A DNA stretch of 38,385 nt from an archaeon (GTDB lineage: Archaea; EX4484-52; GLR71), in the NCBI GenBank assembly GCA_013138805.1, contig WTCA01000043.1:1-38385 (forward strand). Direction: 5' to 3'. The stretch's first letter is position 1; each line of letters opens with the position of its first letter. This document shows positions 9,722 through 19,391 of the stretch, piece by piece. Position numbers and translations under genes: made by a program. The notes below the pieces were generated by a model. It worked only from the letters and a program-made list of their open reading frames with translations. It ran no database searches and was not told the origin of the DNA.

Positions 9722-11635
9722 TCATCTCCACATCTCAAAAGTCAGGTATGCAGGTCCCCACATCCAGGGTACCTGCGATATTGCAATCGCTTCATTCTCT
9801 ATGGATGTCGCTTCCGCATATTCCCCGAGAATCTCATCAAGCCGCAGGTTGGCATCTGCGATAGCTTCCTCTTTTGTCGGGAAATTGTTCCCATAGCCGA
9901 CCATTGACGGAACAAGTATGCTTAACTCAAGGGTAGATTCAGGCAGTATAACATTGTCACTGCTTCCGCCGATAAACCCGTCTCTTGCCTTTATCCAGTT
10001 GACTTCGCCCCTGTTCAGCCTGTCAAGAGGTATATATATGTCTGTCGGGACCACTCGCCCGGTGGCTGATATAAATATCTGGTAATCTTCCCATTCATTG
10101 CCTTTCCATGCAGGCTCATTCTCATCCTCGTTCCAGACAGCAATCGCAACCCTCCAGCTATAGTACTGCGCAAGATGTATAAATGCCTTGGTGATCTCCC
10201 TGTCAGGAAGCGTAAAGTTAGCCTTCTTCACAAGCTCAGGCCCGCCATTGTTGAACTCTTCAACTCCTGTGACCTCTATCATGCCGTATTTAAGTATCCC
10301 GCCGGGAACAGTATACTCAAGTTCTATATATGAATTGTTGCTCACTTCACATTCATCCTGGCCGCCTGTCTCAGGCTCGCTTCCCAGCGGGTTCATGTCA
10401 AGATAAACAGCAACAGTATTAGTCTCGCCCGTGCTGTAATACGACCCGTCAGATAAGGTGGCATGCATATGATCTATCAGGTCAGAAAAACCGAAGTCAT
10501 AGCTGTTGTTTGAAGGAGGATCATTCTCATTGTATATCTCATCAGCATTCACCCATATGCTCACTTTCTTCTCTACATAGTTTCCTTCAATATGCATTGT
10601 CACATTTGTGATATTGGCGCCTTTTGGCATATGGAACGGCACGACCTGCCATGCGGCCGCATTGCCCATAGTGTTGTCAAAATAGAACTTTTTCTTCAGG
10701 GGCTCGTAAAGCGTGTCAGACTGGTACTGCACCTTAAAGAGCATTCCCGGATGCACATAAGAACTGTGTTCACCATTCTTGATGATTAACCTGATATGAT
10801 TGCTTCCGTTGACAAGCGCACTGGCAAGCCTGCTGGAATTTATTGTGCCGTAGACTCCATAACCCTTCCCTGCATCATACTCATAATATAGCCAGTATAT
10901 GTCCGACTCGTTGAAAGATTCTCCGTTCACCAATAATCCCTCTATGTCCGGGTAATAGCGCATTGATATAACAAATGTTGCATCGCTCACCGTAGTGTTT
11001 CCCGGAAGGTCAAAATACTTGTCCACAGTCAGGTTCTCCCCGTCCCAGCCACTGCCTGCAAGATTGAAAGGTATTATCTTTGTGGAATTCTTGCGCGCCT
11101 CAACAGCCCAGGCAGACGCCACAAAGCTGTCAGAGGGTATATCTTCTTCATAACCTGATATTATCCTGTAGCCGGACACAGAAAACTTGCTTATGTTCCT
11201 GTAAGGTCTCAGCATATCTGTCTCATATATGTTTGTGTCATCACCGCTGCCTTTTATCTTCATAGAATATCCATAGCTGAGAGGTATCACATCCTCAAAG
11301 AACTGGTACACTATCTGTGATGCATAGTCTGAATCGTTGTATGCCCACAGCTTCCCAATTATGTCAGGCAGTGTCTTGTTGATCTCGTCAGCATCCACTT
11401 CTGTATTGCTTATGATTTCATCCCGCAATGTTTCGTTTATCTGGTTGAATTGCGTATTTGAAAATATGTTCATGCTGTCCACTGCATTGAGATGCAGCTG
11501 CTGAAAATTAGTCTTCTGCTGAAGAGGCCTGACATTATAGTCCATCACAAACACATATCCTGCCATGATAAGCATCAGGGCTATCAGAGCATCCAGTGTG
11601 AATATCAGCCCCTTCCGTCTTATCATATTTTCCAT
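9722..11635 (-). CDS. Large prepilin-like exported protein
   Basis: MENMIRRKGLIFTLDALIALMLIMAGYVF; large Asn/Ser/Thr-rich ectodomain with NxS/T sequons; 13-bp overlap with upstream gene. Confidence 0.75.
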   Translation of the reverse strand: MENMIRRKGLIFTLDALIALMLIMAGYVFVMDYNVRPLQQKTNFQQLHLNAVDSMNIFSNTQFNQINETLRDEIISNTEVDADEINKTLPDIIGKLWAYNDSDYASQIVYQFFEDVIPLSYGYSMKIKGSGDDTNIYETDMLRPYRNISKFSVSGYRIISGYEEDIPSDSFVASAWAVEARKNSTKIIPFNLAGSGWDGENLTVDKYFDLPGNTTVSDATFVISMRYYPDIEGLLVNGESFNESDIYWLYYEYDAGKGYGVYGTINSSRLASALVNGSNHIRLIIKNGEHSSYVHPGMLFKVQYQSDTLYEPLKKKFYFDNTMGNAAAWQVVPFHMPKGANITNVTMHIEGNYVEKKVSIWVNADEIYNENDPPSNNSYDFGFSDLIDHMHATLSDGSYYSTGETNTVAVYLDMNPLGSEPETGGQDECEVSNNSYIELEYTVPGGILKYGMIEVTGVEEFNNGGPELVKKANFTLPDREITKAFIHLAQYYSWRVAIAVWNEDENEPAWKGNEWEDYQIFISATGRVVPTDIYIPLDRLNRGEVNWIKARDGFIGGSSDNVILPESTLELSILVPSMVGYGNNFPTKEEAIADANLRLDEILGEYAEATSIENEAIAISQVPWMWGPAYLTFEMWR

Positions 11636-12126
11636 AATGTGAACCTCAGCAATCCTTTTTCTAAAGTGCCTGTGTCATCATCCTGTAAGAGAACCACTCT
11701 TTCAATAGGTGTTATGTAATAAGACTCCATATCTATCTCTTTTCCCGCAGTCTTGTATATAGTGTCGCTTTCTATAGTCAGGTTGAAATCATAGTATGCA
11801 AGCCCCCACATATAGGTGAGGTTATCATAGCTTATGTTTTCAAGTTCATTCATCCTGCTTATGTTGATTATGTTCGGGCTGTCCGCAAGGCCGGGGATGT
11901 CTATGTATGTACTGTTCCAGTCATGCGGAAATCCCGGAGTCCTTGCAAGCATGTCTGTTATGTAAAATATCTTTCTCTGCATATTATCCGACTCAAAATC
12001 AATAGTCTTGTCCTGCGCACTGTTCCATGCAAGAAAGGCAATATTTACTATGAAGATAAATATCACTGCGCTGAAGAAGAAATCAGGTGTGAATGTCTGG
12101 CCTTTCCGTAGAGCTTTATCTTTCAT
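11623..12126 (-). CDS. Prepilin-like protein
   Basis: MKDKALRKGQTFTPDFFFSAVIFIFIVNIAFLAWN: RKGQ then hydrophobic helix. Confidence 0.75.
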   Translation of the reverse strand: MKDKALRKGQTFTPDFFFSAVIFIFIVNIAFLAWNSAQDKTIDFESDNMQRKIFYITDMLARTPGFPHDWNSTYIDIPGLADSPNIINISRMNELENISYDNLTYMWGLAYYDFNLTIESDTIYKTAGKEIDMESYYITPIERVVLLQDDDTGTLEKGLLRFTLWKI

Positions 12127-12134
12127 ATCTCATC

Positions 12135-14657
12135 TTATCCTCCATTCATCTCTGCGTCTCCAACAGATATCGCAGGCATGTTCTTTCTCTGGAACAGAAG
12201 CTTCCATATAAACTGCTCAAGTATCCTTTCAGGAGCACTGGGATATGCGCTTGTCTCTGAAGCAGTTGACGGGTAGTTTGTGAAGCCTATGAACCCGCCA
12301 TAATAGTCGCATGCGCTTATCATCACCTGGCCGTCACCTTCATCAGCTTCAACGCACGATTCAGCGTATATATCAGAACCCCCCTGGTCAATATACCCGT
12401 AGCTCATAGAGTTCCTTTTAAGCTCGGATTCTATGTTGTGCGTGTATATGGTCGTCTCAAGGTCGCCGTATTTCTGATGGTTGCTTGAGACGTAGCCTGC
12501 GATAGGAAGATCTGTCGTAAGATCCTTGCTTGGCGTAAAGATAATCATCATATTGTTATTCTGCATCCATGAGTCAAAGTTGAATGTCGGGCTGTCAGAC
12601 TGCCCGAGTATCACTGCATTTTTCCCTGCATCTATATTGCTCTCCTTAAGGTTTGGCGACACAGTGCCTGTATTGGTCGTTGACCAGTCAGTGATCCATC
12701 TATTGTCCTCAAGAGACTGCAGCACATTTTCCATCTTGGTGCAATTGGAATAATAATATCCTATATGAAAAAACTGGACATCATAATCCATAGCAATTGT
12801 TGATGCATTATTTGAGATGTTCTCTGAGTTGAAATAGATGTAGTAGTTCCGTGTCTCACCCATTTCAGTTGCGCCATCAAGCATCCAGAATACATCAAGC
12901 GTCGCGTTCGTGCTCTCGTTGTATAGCGATGTCTCTTTCTTTATCATAAGCTCTATATTGTCAAAATAGGCGCCGAGACCTTCTGTTGTAGTATGGCCGT
13001 TGGAGTCGCTGTCCACCCAGTCCACCTTGCCGCCAAGATCAAGATAGTACCAGCCTTCGCCTGTTATATATTCAGTGACATAATCTTCAAACACGCCCGA
13101 TACAAGATCATCCCATCCGTTGTTCGGGTCGTCTACAGATGCCCATATCTCAGGTGTGGCATCAGAATATGCACAGTCTGTGTCAAGGTCGCTTCCAAGG
13201 TAGTTCATAGATGTGGAATTGCCGAACCTTGCCTTTATCCATGCGCCTTCCTCAAGGTCGTCGTCAAGGTCATCCGCATAATAGTCAAATAAGAGAACAG
13301 CCCATCCTCCATCCTGGATTGCAGAATACATCTCGCCTGTCACATAGAACCTGATGCCCCACGCGCCGCTGTCAAGTATCTCTTCCCCTGTGTTAGGATC
13401 ATCAGCCATGTTCCCGATTATGACAGCTATATAATTTGAATCTGCAGGAAGATCCGGTTTTGACGCTCCTGAACCAACATCTGTATCAAAGTCAGAGTCG
13501 CCGTCAGGATCGCCAAAAATCGCAAAATAATTTGCCTGGCCTGCATTATGCCCGTAAGGCGCAAGAGACGATGAATTTGTCCAGTCCCAGCCGTCATCAC
13601 TTCCTGAGACACCCCATGTATTTCCTGTCTGGTTAAGTCCGCTTGTGAAATCAATGCTTCTTGTCGCCGTATCTGCTGTCATGTCCCAGAGGTCTGGAGA
13701 CAAGATATCTATCTTCGTGATTTCCTTGCTGTTCACAGCAGTCTCATAATTCTGCTCAAGCGTATCATTCCACTCTACAATACGTATAGAGTCTGCATCA
13801 AAGCCATTGCTGTCTCCAAGGTTAGACAGCATCTGCGTGAAATTTATGCGCACCTGTACAGGATAGTCATGCCGTGCATAGTCTTCTCCTGTAATATTCA
13901 TAGATATCCTATAAGGCCAGTCTGCATCCCACCACGCTGAGCCCTGTGTGGATACGGAAAATGTCAATGATCCATACCCTATGTATCCGTCAGTATCATT
14001 GCATCTCGCGTAATATGTATATGTTCCTGTTGACAGGTTGCCTATGCCTTCATCTGCAGTCTCGTAAGGCTCGTCATATGCACCGTCATATGCATCTGTA
14101 TAGTTCCAGGTCACCTCATCATAAGAGATATAGCACCCATCAATATTCATGTTCCCTGTATATGTGTCATCAGATATGATGGTCAAAGTTATGTTGTCAT
14201 CCGGTTTCGGGTATGCAGGTGACTTTGATATCGTGACTGCCGGTACCTGCGTGTATGCAGGGTTCAGGTACAGCGAACCGCCCAGGTTTTCAATATAGTT
14301 GTATCCTTTTATGAGCTCTCCCGATATATTGTTCGTAATGATGTATGCTGCATGGGAATTGCCTGCCCAGTCGACAAAGGCAGCCTTTCTTGAGAATGTT
14401 ATATTGTAGTCATGCCCGTATATGTTATAAGGTATGTAAAACCTTTTCATGTAACCTTGCCCTGATGTCATGGCAATGTTGATTTCATAGGCAATCTTTT
14501 CGGCAATAGATATGCTAAGATGGTTTTTCTTTGCTTCAATGACATCAGCGCTGTTGTTGTTGATCACAGTGCTGTATGATGTGAATATGAGAAGGACAAA
14601 TATGATAAGAATCATAAATTCCAGCCCGCCCTGACCTTTTTTTCCGCACTTTGCCAT
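12135..14657 (-). CDS. Giant class III-signal-peptide pilin-like protein with DUF2341-type domain
   Basis: MAKCGKKGQGGLEFMILIIFVLLIF (class III signal peptide); 'WWDADWPYRISMNITGEDYARHDYPVQVRINFTQ' is DUF2341-like. Confidence 0.82.
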   Translation of the reverse strand: MAKCGKKGQGGLEFMILIIFVLLIFTSYSTVINNNSADVIEAKKNHLSISIAEKIAYEINIAMTSGQGYMKRFYIPYNIYGHDYNITFSRKAAFVDWAGNSHAAYIITNNISGELIKGYNYIENLGGSLYLNPAYTQVPAVTISKSPAYPKPDDNITLTIISDDTYTGNMNIDGCYISYDEVTWNYTDAYDGAYDEPYETADEGIGNLSTGTYTYYARCNDTDGYIGYGSLTFSVSTQGSAWWDADWPYRISMNITGEDYARHDYPVQVRINFTQMLSNLGDSNGFDADSIRIVEWNDTLEQNYETAVNSKEITKIDILSPDLWDMTADTATRSIDFTSGLNQTGNTWGVSGSDDGWDWTNSSSLAPYGHNAGQANYFAIFGDPDGDSDFDTDVGSGASKPDLPADSNYIAVIIGNMADDPNTGEEILDSGAWGIRFYVTGEMYSAIQDGGWAVLLFDYYADDLDDDLEEGAWIKARFGNSTSMNYLGSDLDTDCAYSDATPEIWASVDDPNNGWDDLVSGVFEDYVTEYITGEGWYYLDLGGKVDWVDSDSNGHTTTEGLGAYFDNIELMIKKETSLYNESTNATLDVFWMLDGATEMGETRNYYIYFNSENISNNASTIAMDYDVQFFHIGYYYSNCTKMENVLQSLEDNRWITDWSTTNTGTVSPNLKESNIDAGKNAVILGQSDSPTFNFDSWMQNNNMMIIFTPSKDLTTDLPIAGYVSSNHQKYGDLETTIYTHNIESELKRNSMSYGYIDQGGSDIYAESCVEADEGDGQVMISACDYYGGFIGFTNYPSTASETSAYPSAPERILEQFIWKLLFQRKNMPAISVGDAEMNGG

Positions 14658-14693
14658 GATAAAACCTGAATATTTTTTATTTAGAAAGATCTT

Positions 14694-15116
14694 TCAGCCG
14701 CCTGTGATATTTACCCATGTCACGCCTGATATCTTGACAGCCTGTATCGTTATGTCGTACCTGCCATTGTTCTGTGGCAGATATCCTGTGACATTGAAGT
14801 CAAATCTGTTGACAATGTCTGTGACTCCGCCATAAGCGTTCAGCCGTATCATTATCTCCCGGGAACCTATATATGTCAGGTTTATGTTTTCCGGAAATTC
14901 AGAATTGACAGTGATCTTGGCAGGCTCTCCCTGTGCAAATACAGACTCGACAGCATCGCTTATCTCGTTCACAGCCTCTTTTGCAGTCATGACATTCACC
15001 TCGCTTTTCAGGTCGGTGAGCATAGATGTGCCTTTGAGTATGACAGGCGTTATGAGAAGCATTGCAATGATGACAATAATCATGTATTCCAGCCCGGACT
15101 GGCCTTTTCGCATCAT
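14694..15116 (-). CDS. Class III signal peptide pilin
   Basis: MMRKGQSGLEYMIIVIIAMLLITPVIL: near-canonical class III (EppA-type) signal peptide. Confidence 0.85.
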   Translation of the reverse strand: MMRKGQSGLEYMIIVIIAMLLITPVILKGTSMLTDLKSEVNVMTAKEAVNEISDAVESVFAQGEPAKITVNSEFPENINLTYIGSREIMIRLNAYGGVTDIVNRFDFNVTGYLPQNNGRYDITIQAVKISGVTWVNITGG

Positions 15117-15273
15117 GCTTTTTAATTGGGTTTCTGCCGTATAAATAGATGTCCTGGGTTCTATAAGATTGTCTATGCCTGCCGACGTATCAAAAGCGAA
15201 ACCCAGTAAAGTAATAGATTTAAAGGCTGATTTTCTGAAAGATTTTTAAAGTTATAAGTAGTAACATGATATT

Positions 15274-15639
15274 ATGGAAATAGTTGAATATCAAACAGAA
15301 AAACTTAGAGATTGGAAAATCTCTGAAAAAATAGCTGAAGAAGTAAGAAATATATTTGATAAAGGACATCTGGTTAATAGTTTATATAATTCCATTGAAA
15401 ATTCAATAGATCTGCGTGAGGGAAAAAAGATTCACATATATAGTTATAATACTGCTACAGTTATTGTTACTGAATGGACTACTCATGAATGTATTTATAG
15501 TGAAAAAAAAATGTATAATATTGGAGTTGTAAGTTGTAGATGGGCATGTGATAATCCCATAGTCGACAAATATATAACAGAACAATTAGACAAAATTGAA
15601 GGTATAGAAAAGGACATTATTAATTATAATCTCCCCTGA
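15274..15639 (+). CDS. Hypothetical protein
   Basis: 121-aa ORF, AT-rich; TATA-like upstream sequence 'aagttataagtagtaac'. Confidence 0.5.
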   Translation: MEIVEYQTEKLRDWKISEKIAEEVRNIFDKGHLVNSLYNSIENSIDLREGKKIHIYSYNTATVIVTEWTTHECIYSEKKMYNIGVVSCRWACDNPIVDKYITEQLDKIEGIEKDIINYNLP

Positions 15640-15774
15640 TAGATTTAATTCAGCTGAATAATAATAAAATCTGCATATATCCAAATTTAGACGACTTCTG
15701 ATTGGATATGACATCCATCCATCCCCATAACCACACTTATAAACATCCGATACAAACTAATTTTGTGCATTATT

Positions 15775-16221
15775 ATGAGTGGTGAATGGAGTGAAAAGAC
15801 TATTGATTATCTGCTATCCTGCCTTGAGATTGCAAAAAATCTTGACATAGAAGATGATTCGCTTAAGCATAACAGCCCTTTTCCTGAAATAGGCCCTATT
15901 GAGATTTATAGACATATGAATGCAGGCCCCAGTGTTGAATTTAAGCCTGGCTGCTGGGACACTTTATATCAAAATATAGACAATTTATTAGAATTTACAG
16001 GCAATTTATCTGCAGCAATCGCAAAAAAAAGATATTCTGGAGAACTTCATGCAAAACATTTATTTAATGATAGCGCAATGTCTTATTCAGCAGATCTTAA
16101 GATGAATAGTTCTCCTTATTATATATTTAAGATGAATGAATCCGGAATAGTAATACATGATGAAAAAGGTGCTTATATTCTGCAGGATGCATTGAACAGC
16201 ATCAAAAAATATATTGATTAA
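15775..16221 (+). CDS. Hypothetical protein
   Basis: ORF from ATG 15775 (track start 15763 is GTG); TATA-like 'cttataaac' about 31-38 nt upstream of the ATG. Confidence 0.55.
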   Translation: MSGEWSEKTIDYLLSCLEIAKNLDIEDDSLKHNSPFPEIGPIEIYRHMNAGPSVEFKPGCWDTLYQNIDNLLEFTGNLSAAIAKKRYSGELHAKHLFNDSAMSYSADLKMNSSPYYIFKMNESGIVIHDEKGAYILQDALNSIKKYID

Positions 16222-16346
16222 TATATTTAGTCAGGATTTAAATATATATGAATCATTTTGTGCAAATACAATAGATACTTGTATATTATCCAAATCCAGA
16301 AAAGATATATTAACTAAAACATACAAATATCATTAAGTGATAACAG

Positions 16347-17147
16347 ATGAGTGACTGGAAAGAACTTATACTCAAGACCGGTGTCGACAAGCTTCTGGAA
16401 ATAATAGCATCGACAGGCGAGATAACTTTAGGCGAGGCATCAAGGCAGCTCAGCGTAAAGCCTTCCATAATAGAGTCCTGGGCTGATGCCCTCGCAGATG
16501 ACAAGATGATAACCACAAGCTACAATGCTCAGGGCGAGCTTGTCTTCAGGTCTACAAAAGCGAATCTGAAAGTCAAGGAAGGAAAGATAGACCAGCTGAA
16601 AAAAGAGGTAGGCACAACCATAACATCTGTAGAGTCTGACCTTGATGAAGAGGAGAAGATGCTTGATGTATCAAAGAGCCATATCCGCTCTTTTGAGCAG
16701 GTGCTGAAGTCAGACATAAACCATATAGAGATATTCACCAAAAACCTCAAGCAATACGATTCCAAGAAGTCAGAGCTTATGCATCTTGTCAATCATCTCA
16801 AGGCAGAACAGAGCACTCTTGAGAAGCAGATAGGCAGGATAGACGGGCAGGAAAAGAAGATCCTTGCAGAGTCTGACAAAGTTAAAAAGACAGTGGACGC
16901 CAAGGTAGTTGAAGTGGCAAAGAGCAAGGAGAACATAATTGCGATAGAGAAATCAAAAGAAGAGCTCAAGCGCGACTTTGAGGTCTTGAGGCGTATATCA
17001 AACGCTATCCGCAAAGCTCACCCTGAAGATGTAGGAAAAAAGATAGAAGAGATAGAGAAAAGGACAGGCAACTTAAAGACGCACAACAGCCTTGTCAAGC
17101 AGAAGTTTGAGAAACTCAACAATATTATGCACCATCTTTTCAAGTGA
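16347..17147 (+). CDS. wHTH-like N-terminus plus long coiled-coil protein
   Basis: 'DKLLEIIASTGEITLGEASRQLSVKPSIIESWADALADDKMI' HTH-like; then heptad-rich Lys/Glu region. Confidence 0.65.
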   Translation: MSDWKELILKTGVDKLLEIIASTGEITLGEASRQLSVKPSIIESWADALADDKMITTSYNAQGELVFRSTKANLKVKEGKIDQLKKEVGTTITSVESDLDEEEKMLDVSKSHIRSFEQVLKSDINHIEIFTKNLKQYDSKKSELMHLVNHLKAEQSTLEKQIGRIDGQEKKILAESDKVKKTVDAKVVEVAKSKENIIAIEKSKEELKRDFEVLRRISNAIRKAHPEDVGKKIEEIEKRTGNLKTHNSLVKQKFEKLNNIMHHLFK

Positions 17148-17154
17148 CCCCGAA

Positions 17155-17514
17155 TCAAACAGAAAGCCTTGCATCATTTATCCTTTCAGCCTTCCTCTTA
17201 TCAAAATATTTGCGTGTCTCCTTTTCTGCAGAATCCATCGCGTTTGTTACTGCATCTATCACCGAGAAATCTGTCTTCTCTGACATGAATGTCTTGTGCG
17301 GTGTCTCAACAGATACTCTGACCTCATACTTTGGGCTGCCTTGCGGATTATCGTGATGTTTCTTGAAATATATCTTGGCTTTGGAACTGTCATTTATGCT
17401 CTGTATCTTATCAAACCTTTTCTGTATCTCGTCTTTGATAAGTTCTGTATCCATTTCATCCCCCATCTGGGCGATGTCAACAAGCTGGATTTTATCATTC
17501 ATAATACCACTCAT
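17155..17514 (-). CDS. HPF/RaiA (S30AE)-like putative ribosome-associated protein
   Basis: 'KYEVRVSVETPHKTFMSEKTDFSVIDAVTNAMDSAEKETRKYFDKRKAE' matches the beta-strand/'D...AID.A...LE.Q..KYK.KR' pattern of S30AE proteins. Confidence 0.5.
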   Translation of the reverse strand: MSGIMNDKIQLVDIAQMGDEMDTELIKDEIQKRFDKIQSINDSSKAKIYFKKHHDNPQGSPKYEVRVSVETPHKTFMSEKTDFSVIDAVTNAMDSAEKETRKYFDKRKAERINDARLSV

Positions 17515-17614
17515 ATATTTGTCTGGGAAAGGATATATATCTTGGGTATTTATCTCAAAGATGTTGCGACTGCAATATCATAACATTTAAATAATTAACT
17601 TTATTATTTATTGT

Positions 17615-17935
17615 ATGCCAGAAATTGATTTTACGCAGGGTTCTGAAGAGCCAACACAATATTTGGATGATTTGTCTCCGAATGTGCTTCAGGAATTAGG
17701 AAACGCTGTGAAACAGATAAAAAAAGGATACAGCACTTTGCGTGAACATATAATTGGAGATACTAAATATGGAAAAATAGTATCTGCTGGAGACTTTTTC
17801 AGTCTTTTAACAAGTTATGCTGAAGGAAATGATATTGACTCTATTGCAGATTCATATCAACAATCACCAGAAAATATAATAGAAATTCTTAAAACAATAG
17901 GTTTTAGTGAAGATGAATTAAAAAAAGATATTTAA
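17615..17935 (+). CDS. Hypothetical protein, possible C-terminal helical domain
   Basis: 106-aa ORF with its own upstream AT-rich promoter-like region; convergent with DUF655 gene (6-bp gap). Confidence 0.5.
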   Translation: MPEIDFTQGSEEPTQYLDDLSPNVLQELGNAVKQIKKGYSTLREHIIGDTKYGKIVSAGDFFSLLTSYAEGNDIDSIADSYQQSPENIIEILKTIGFSEDELKKDI

Positions 17936-17941
17936 AAAAAC

Positions 17942-18520
17942 CTAAAACTCATCTTCCCCGTACCCTTTTGGCGGGGTCGTGAAAAGGTACCACTTCGTGT
18001 CACCCTCAAGTTCTTGAACAATCCTTTTGACAACCGACTTTTTCGGGTTGGGCAAAAGCTTCACTCTCTGCTTGATATCATCAAATGAGGTGAAAGTACC
18101 TTTCTTCCTCTCATCAAGTATCTCCCACATGTGCTTTTTGCCTATGCCTGGCAGAAGCTCAAGCTGGTGCTGCCTTGTGGTGACAGGGCCTGACATGTTG
18201 AAGAATTCTATAAACTTGTCCGGGTTCTTGTCAATTATCTGGTTAAGTGCATCTTCTATTTCATTCTGTGCATTGCCTGTAAGATCATCAAACAGCAGCT
18301 TTTTCTTTATTGATTTGACTATCTCTCGCTTTTCAGTGCCTATATATACCTTTTCAAGAGGCTTTATGCTGTGGTCTTCCTTAAGCTCGACTTCAAGAAG
18401 GTTAAAATTTATCTCGCCCATAACCTGTGCGATAGGAGTGGCTCTCCTGTCTGCAGAGTGCCCGCTGTGAAGGAAATCAAGAACTATAGCATATTCATCT
18501 TTCATAAGAGCAAACCTCAC
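17942..18520 (-). CDS. DUF655 family protein (HhH-containing, archaeal)
   Basis: 'YAIVLDFLHSGHSADRRATPIAQVMGEINFNLLEVEL', HhH 'LLPGIGKKHMWEILDERKKGTFTSFDDIKQRV'; downstream of rpoF as expected. Confidence 0.9.
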   Translation of the reverse strand: MRFALMKDEYAIVLDFLHSGHSADRRATPIAQVMGEINFNLLEVELKEDHSIKPLEKVYIGTEKREIVKSIKKKLLFDDLTGNAQNEIEDALNQIIDKNPDKFIEFFNMSGPVTTRQHQLELLPGIGKKHMWEILDERKKGTFTSFDDIKQRVKLLPNPKKSVVKRIVQELEGDTKWYLFTTPPKGYGEDEF

Positions 18521-18547
18521 AGATTAATATTTATGTCACAGAACTAT

Positions 18548-19000
18548 TTATTCTTTCGGCTCTTTTTTTGCATCGTTAGCCTTATCTTCTGCAGCAGGGA
18601 TGCTCTCTGTCTTCTTCTTTTCTGCCTTTCTGGCAACTTTTGCAGGTTTCACTTTCTTGATGATATCAGCAACCTTTACCATCTGGTCTTTCTCAAGCTT
18701 CAGCCTCTCTTTTGCAAAAAGCACTTCTACATCTTCTTCGCAGTCAGGAAGCGTGTCAATTATCATGATTACCTGATGCTCTTTAAGTGTAGGCACAGCT
18801 TCAAGCAGGTTTTTTGCAGTCTCTTCAGAAGTCTTCTTGTCAAGTATAGGTATGACTCTCAAATATTCAAGAGTTATCCTCTGCTCATGGCCAAGCTCTC
18901 TCTCATTGTTCTTGAGCTCTTTTTCCTTATCCTCAAGCACACTCTTTGCCTCGGCAAAAGTGACTGGTGTCTCAGAAATCGTCTTCAGCATATCATTCAC
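18548..19000 (-). CDS. rpoF: DNA-directed RNA polymerase subunit F (Rpb4-like)
   Basis: 'VTFAEAKSVLEDKEKE...EQRITLEYLRVIPILDKKTSEETAKNLLEA...HQVIMIIDTLPDCEEDVEVLFAKE'; neighbour of L21e. Confidence 0.92.
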   Translation of the reverse strand: MNDMLKTISETPVTFAEAKSVLEDKEKELKNNERELGHEQRITLEYLRVIPILDKKTSEETAKNLLEAVPTLKEHQVIMIIDTLPDCEEDVEVLFAKERLKLEKDQMVKVADIIKKVKPAKVARKAEKKKTESIPAAEDKANDAKKEPKE

Positions 19001-19006
19001 CTCAGT

Positions 19007-19288
19007 TTAGATGTTCTTTATGTGTTCAGGCCTTGATAGCAGGCTCTTATCTTTATTGCCGTCTTTTATAGCAATCATGTAAGATATGCCTCTTTTTTCA
19101 GTTATCTTGCCTGTCTTTCCGTAATGCCTCGGGTGAGGCATACCTTTCTGTACAGATGCATCATGCATGACAATGACTGTTTCGCCTATATTGAAAGTAT
19201 TAAGTGTCTTTGTTATAGTTCTTCGTACTGTTTTTCCAATCTTTAGCGTGTTTCTTGTACCGCTTCTGAATCCTCTTGATCTTCTCAT
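19007..19288 (-). CDS. 50S ribosomal protein L21e
   Basis: 'MRRSRGFRSGTRNTL...FNIGETVIVMHDASVQKGMPHPRHYGKTGKITEKRGISYMIAIKDGNKDK'. Confidence 0.96.
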   Translation of the reverse strand: MRRSRGFRSGTRNTLKIGKTVRRTITKTLNTFNIGETVIVMHDASVQKGMPHPRHYGKTGKITEKRGISYMIAIKDGNKDKSLLSRPEHIKNI

Positions 19289-19391
19289 CTGTTTTCACCT
19301 TTATTGATACGTAAATCTAAATAATCTATCGGTTTATCTTAAACATTTGCGCTATGTTTTTATAAAGCTTTTGGAAAAAGACATTGCAGAC

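Noticed and set aside
18027-18470. 147-aa plus-strand ORF
   Set aside because: Antisense to DUF655 gene, Ser/Phe-rich shadow frame
18371-19036. 221-aa plus-strand ORF opposite rpoF/DUF655
   Set aside because: Antisense shadow of well-recognised conserved genes; low-complexity Leu/Phe/Cys composition typical of antisense frames
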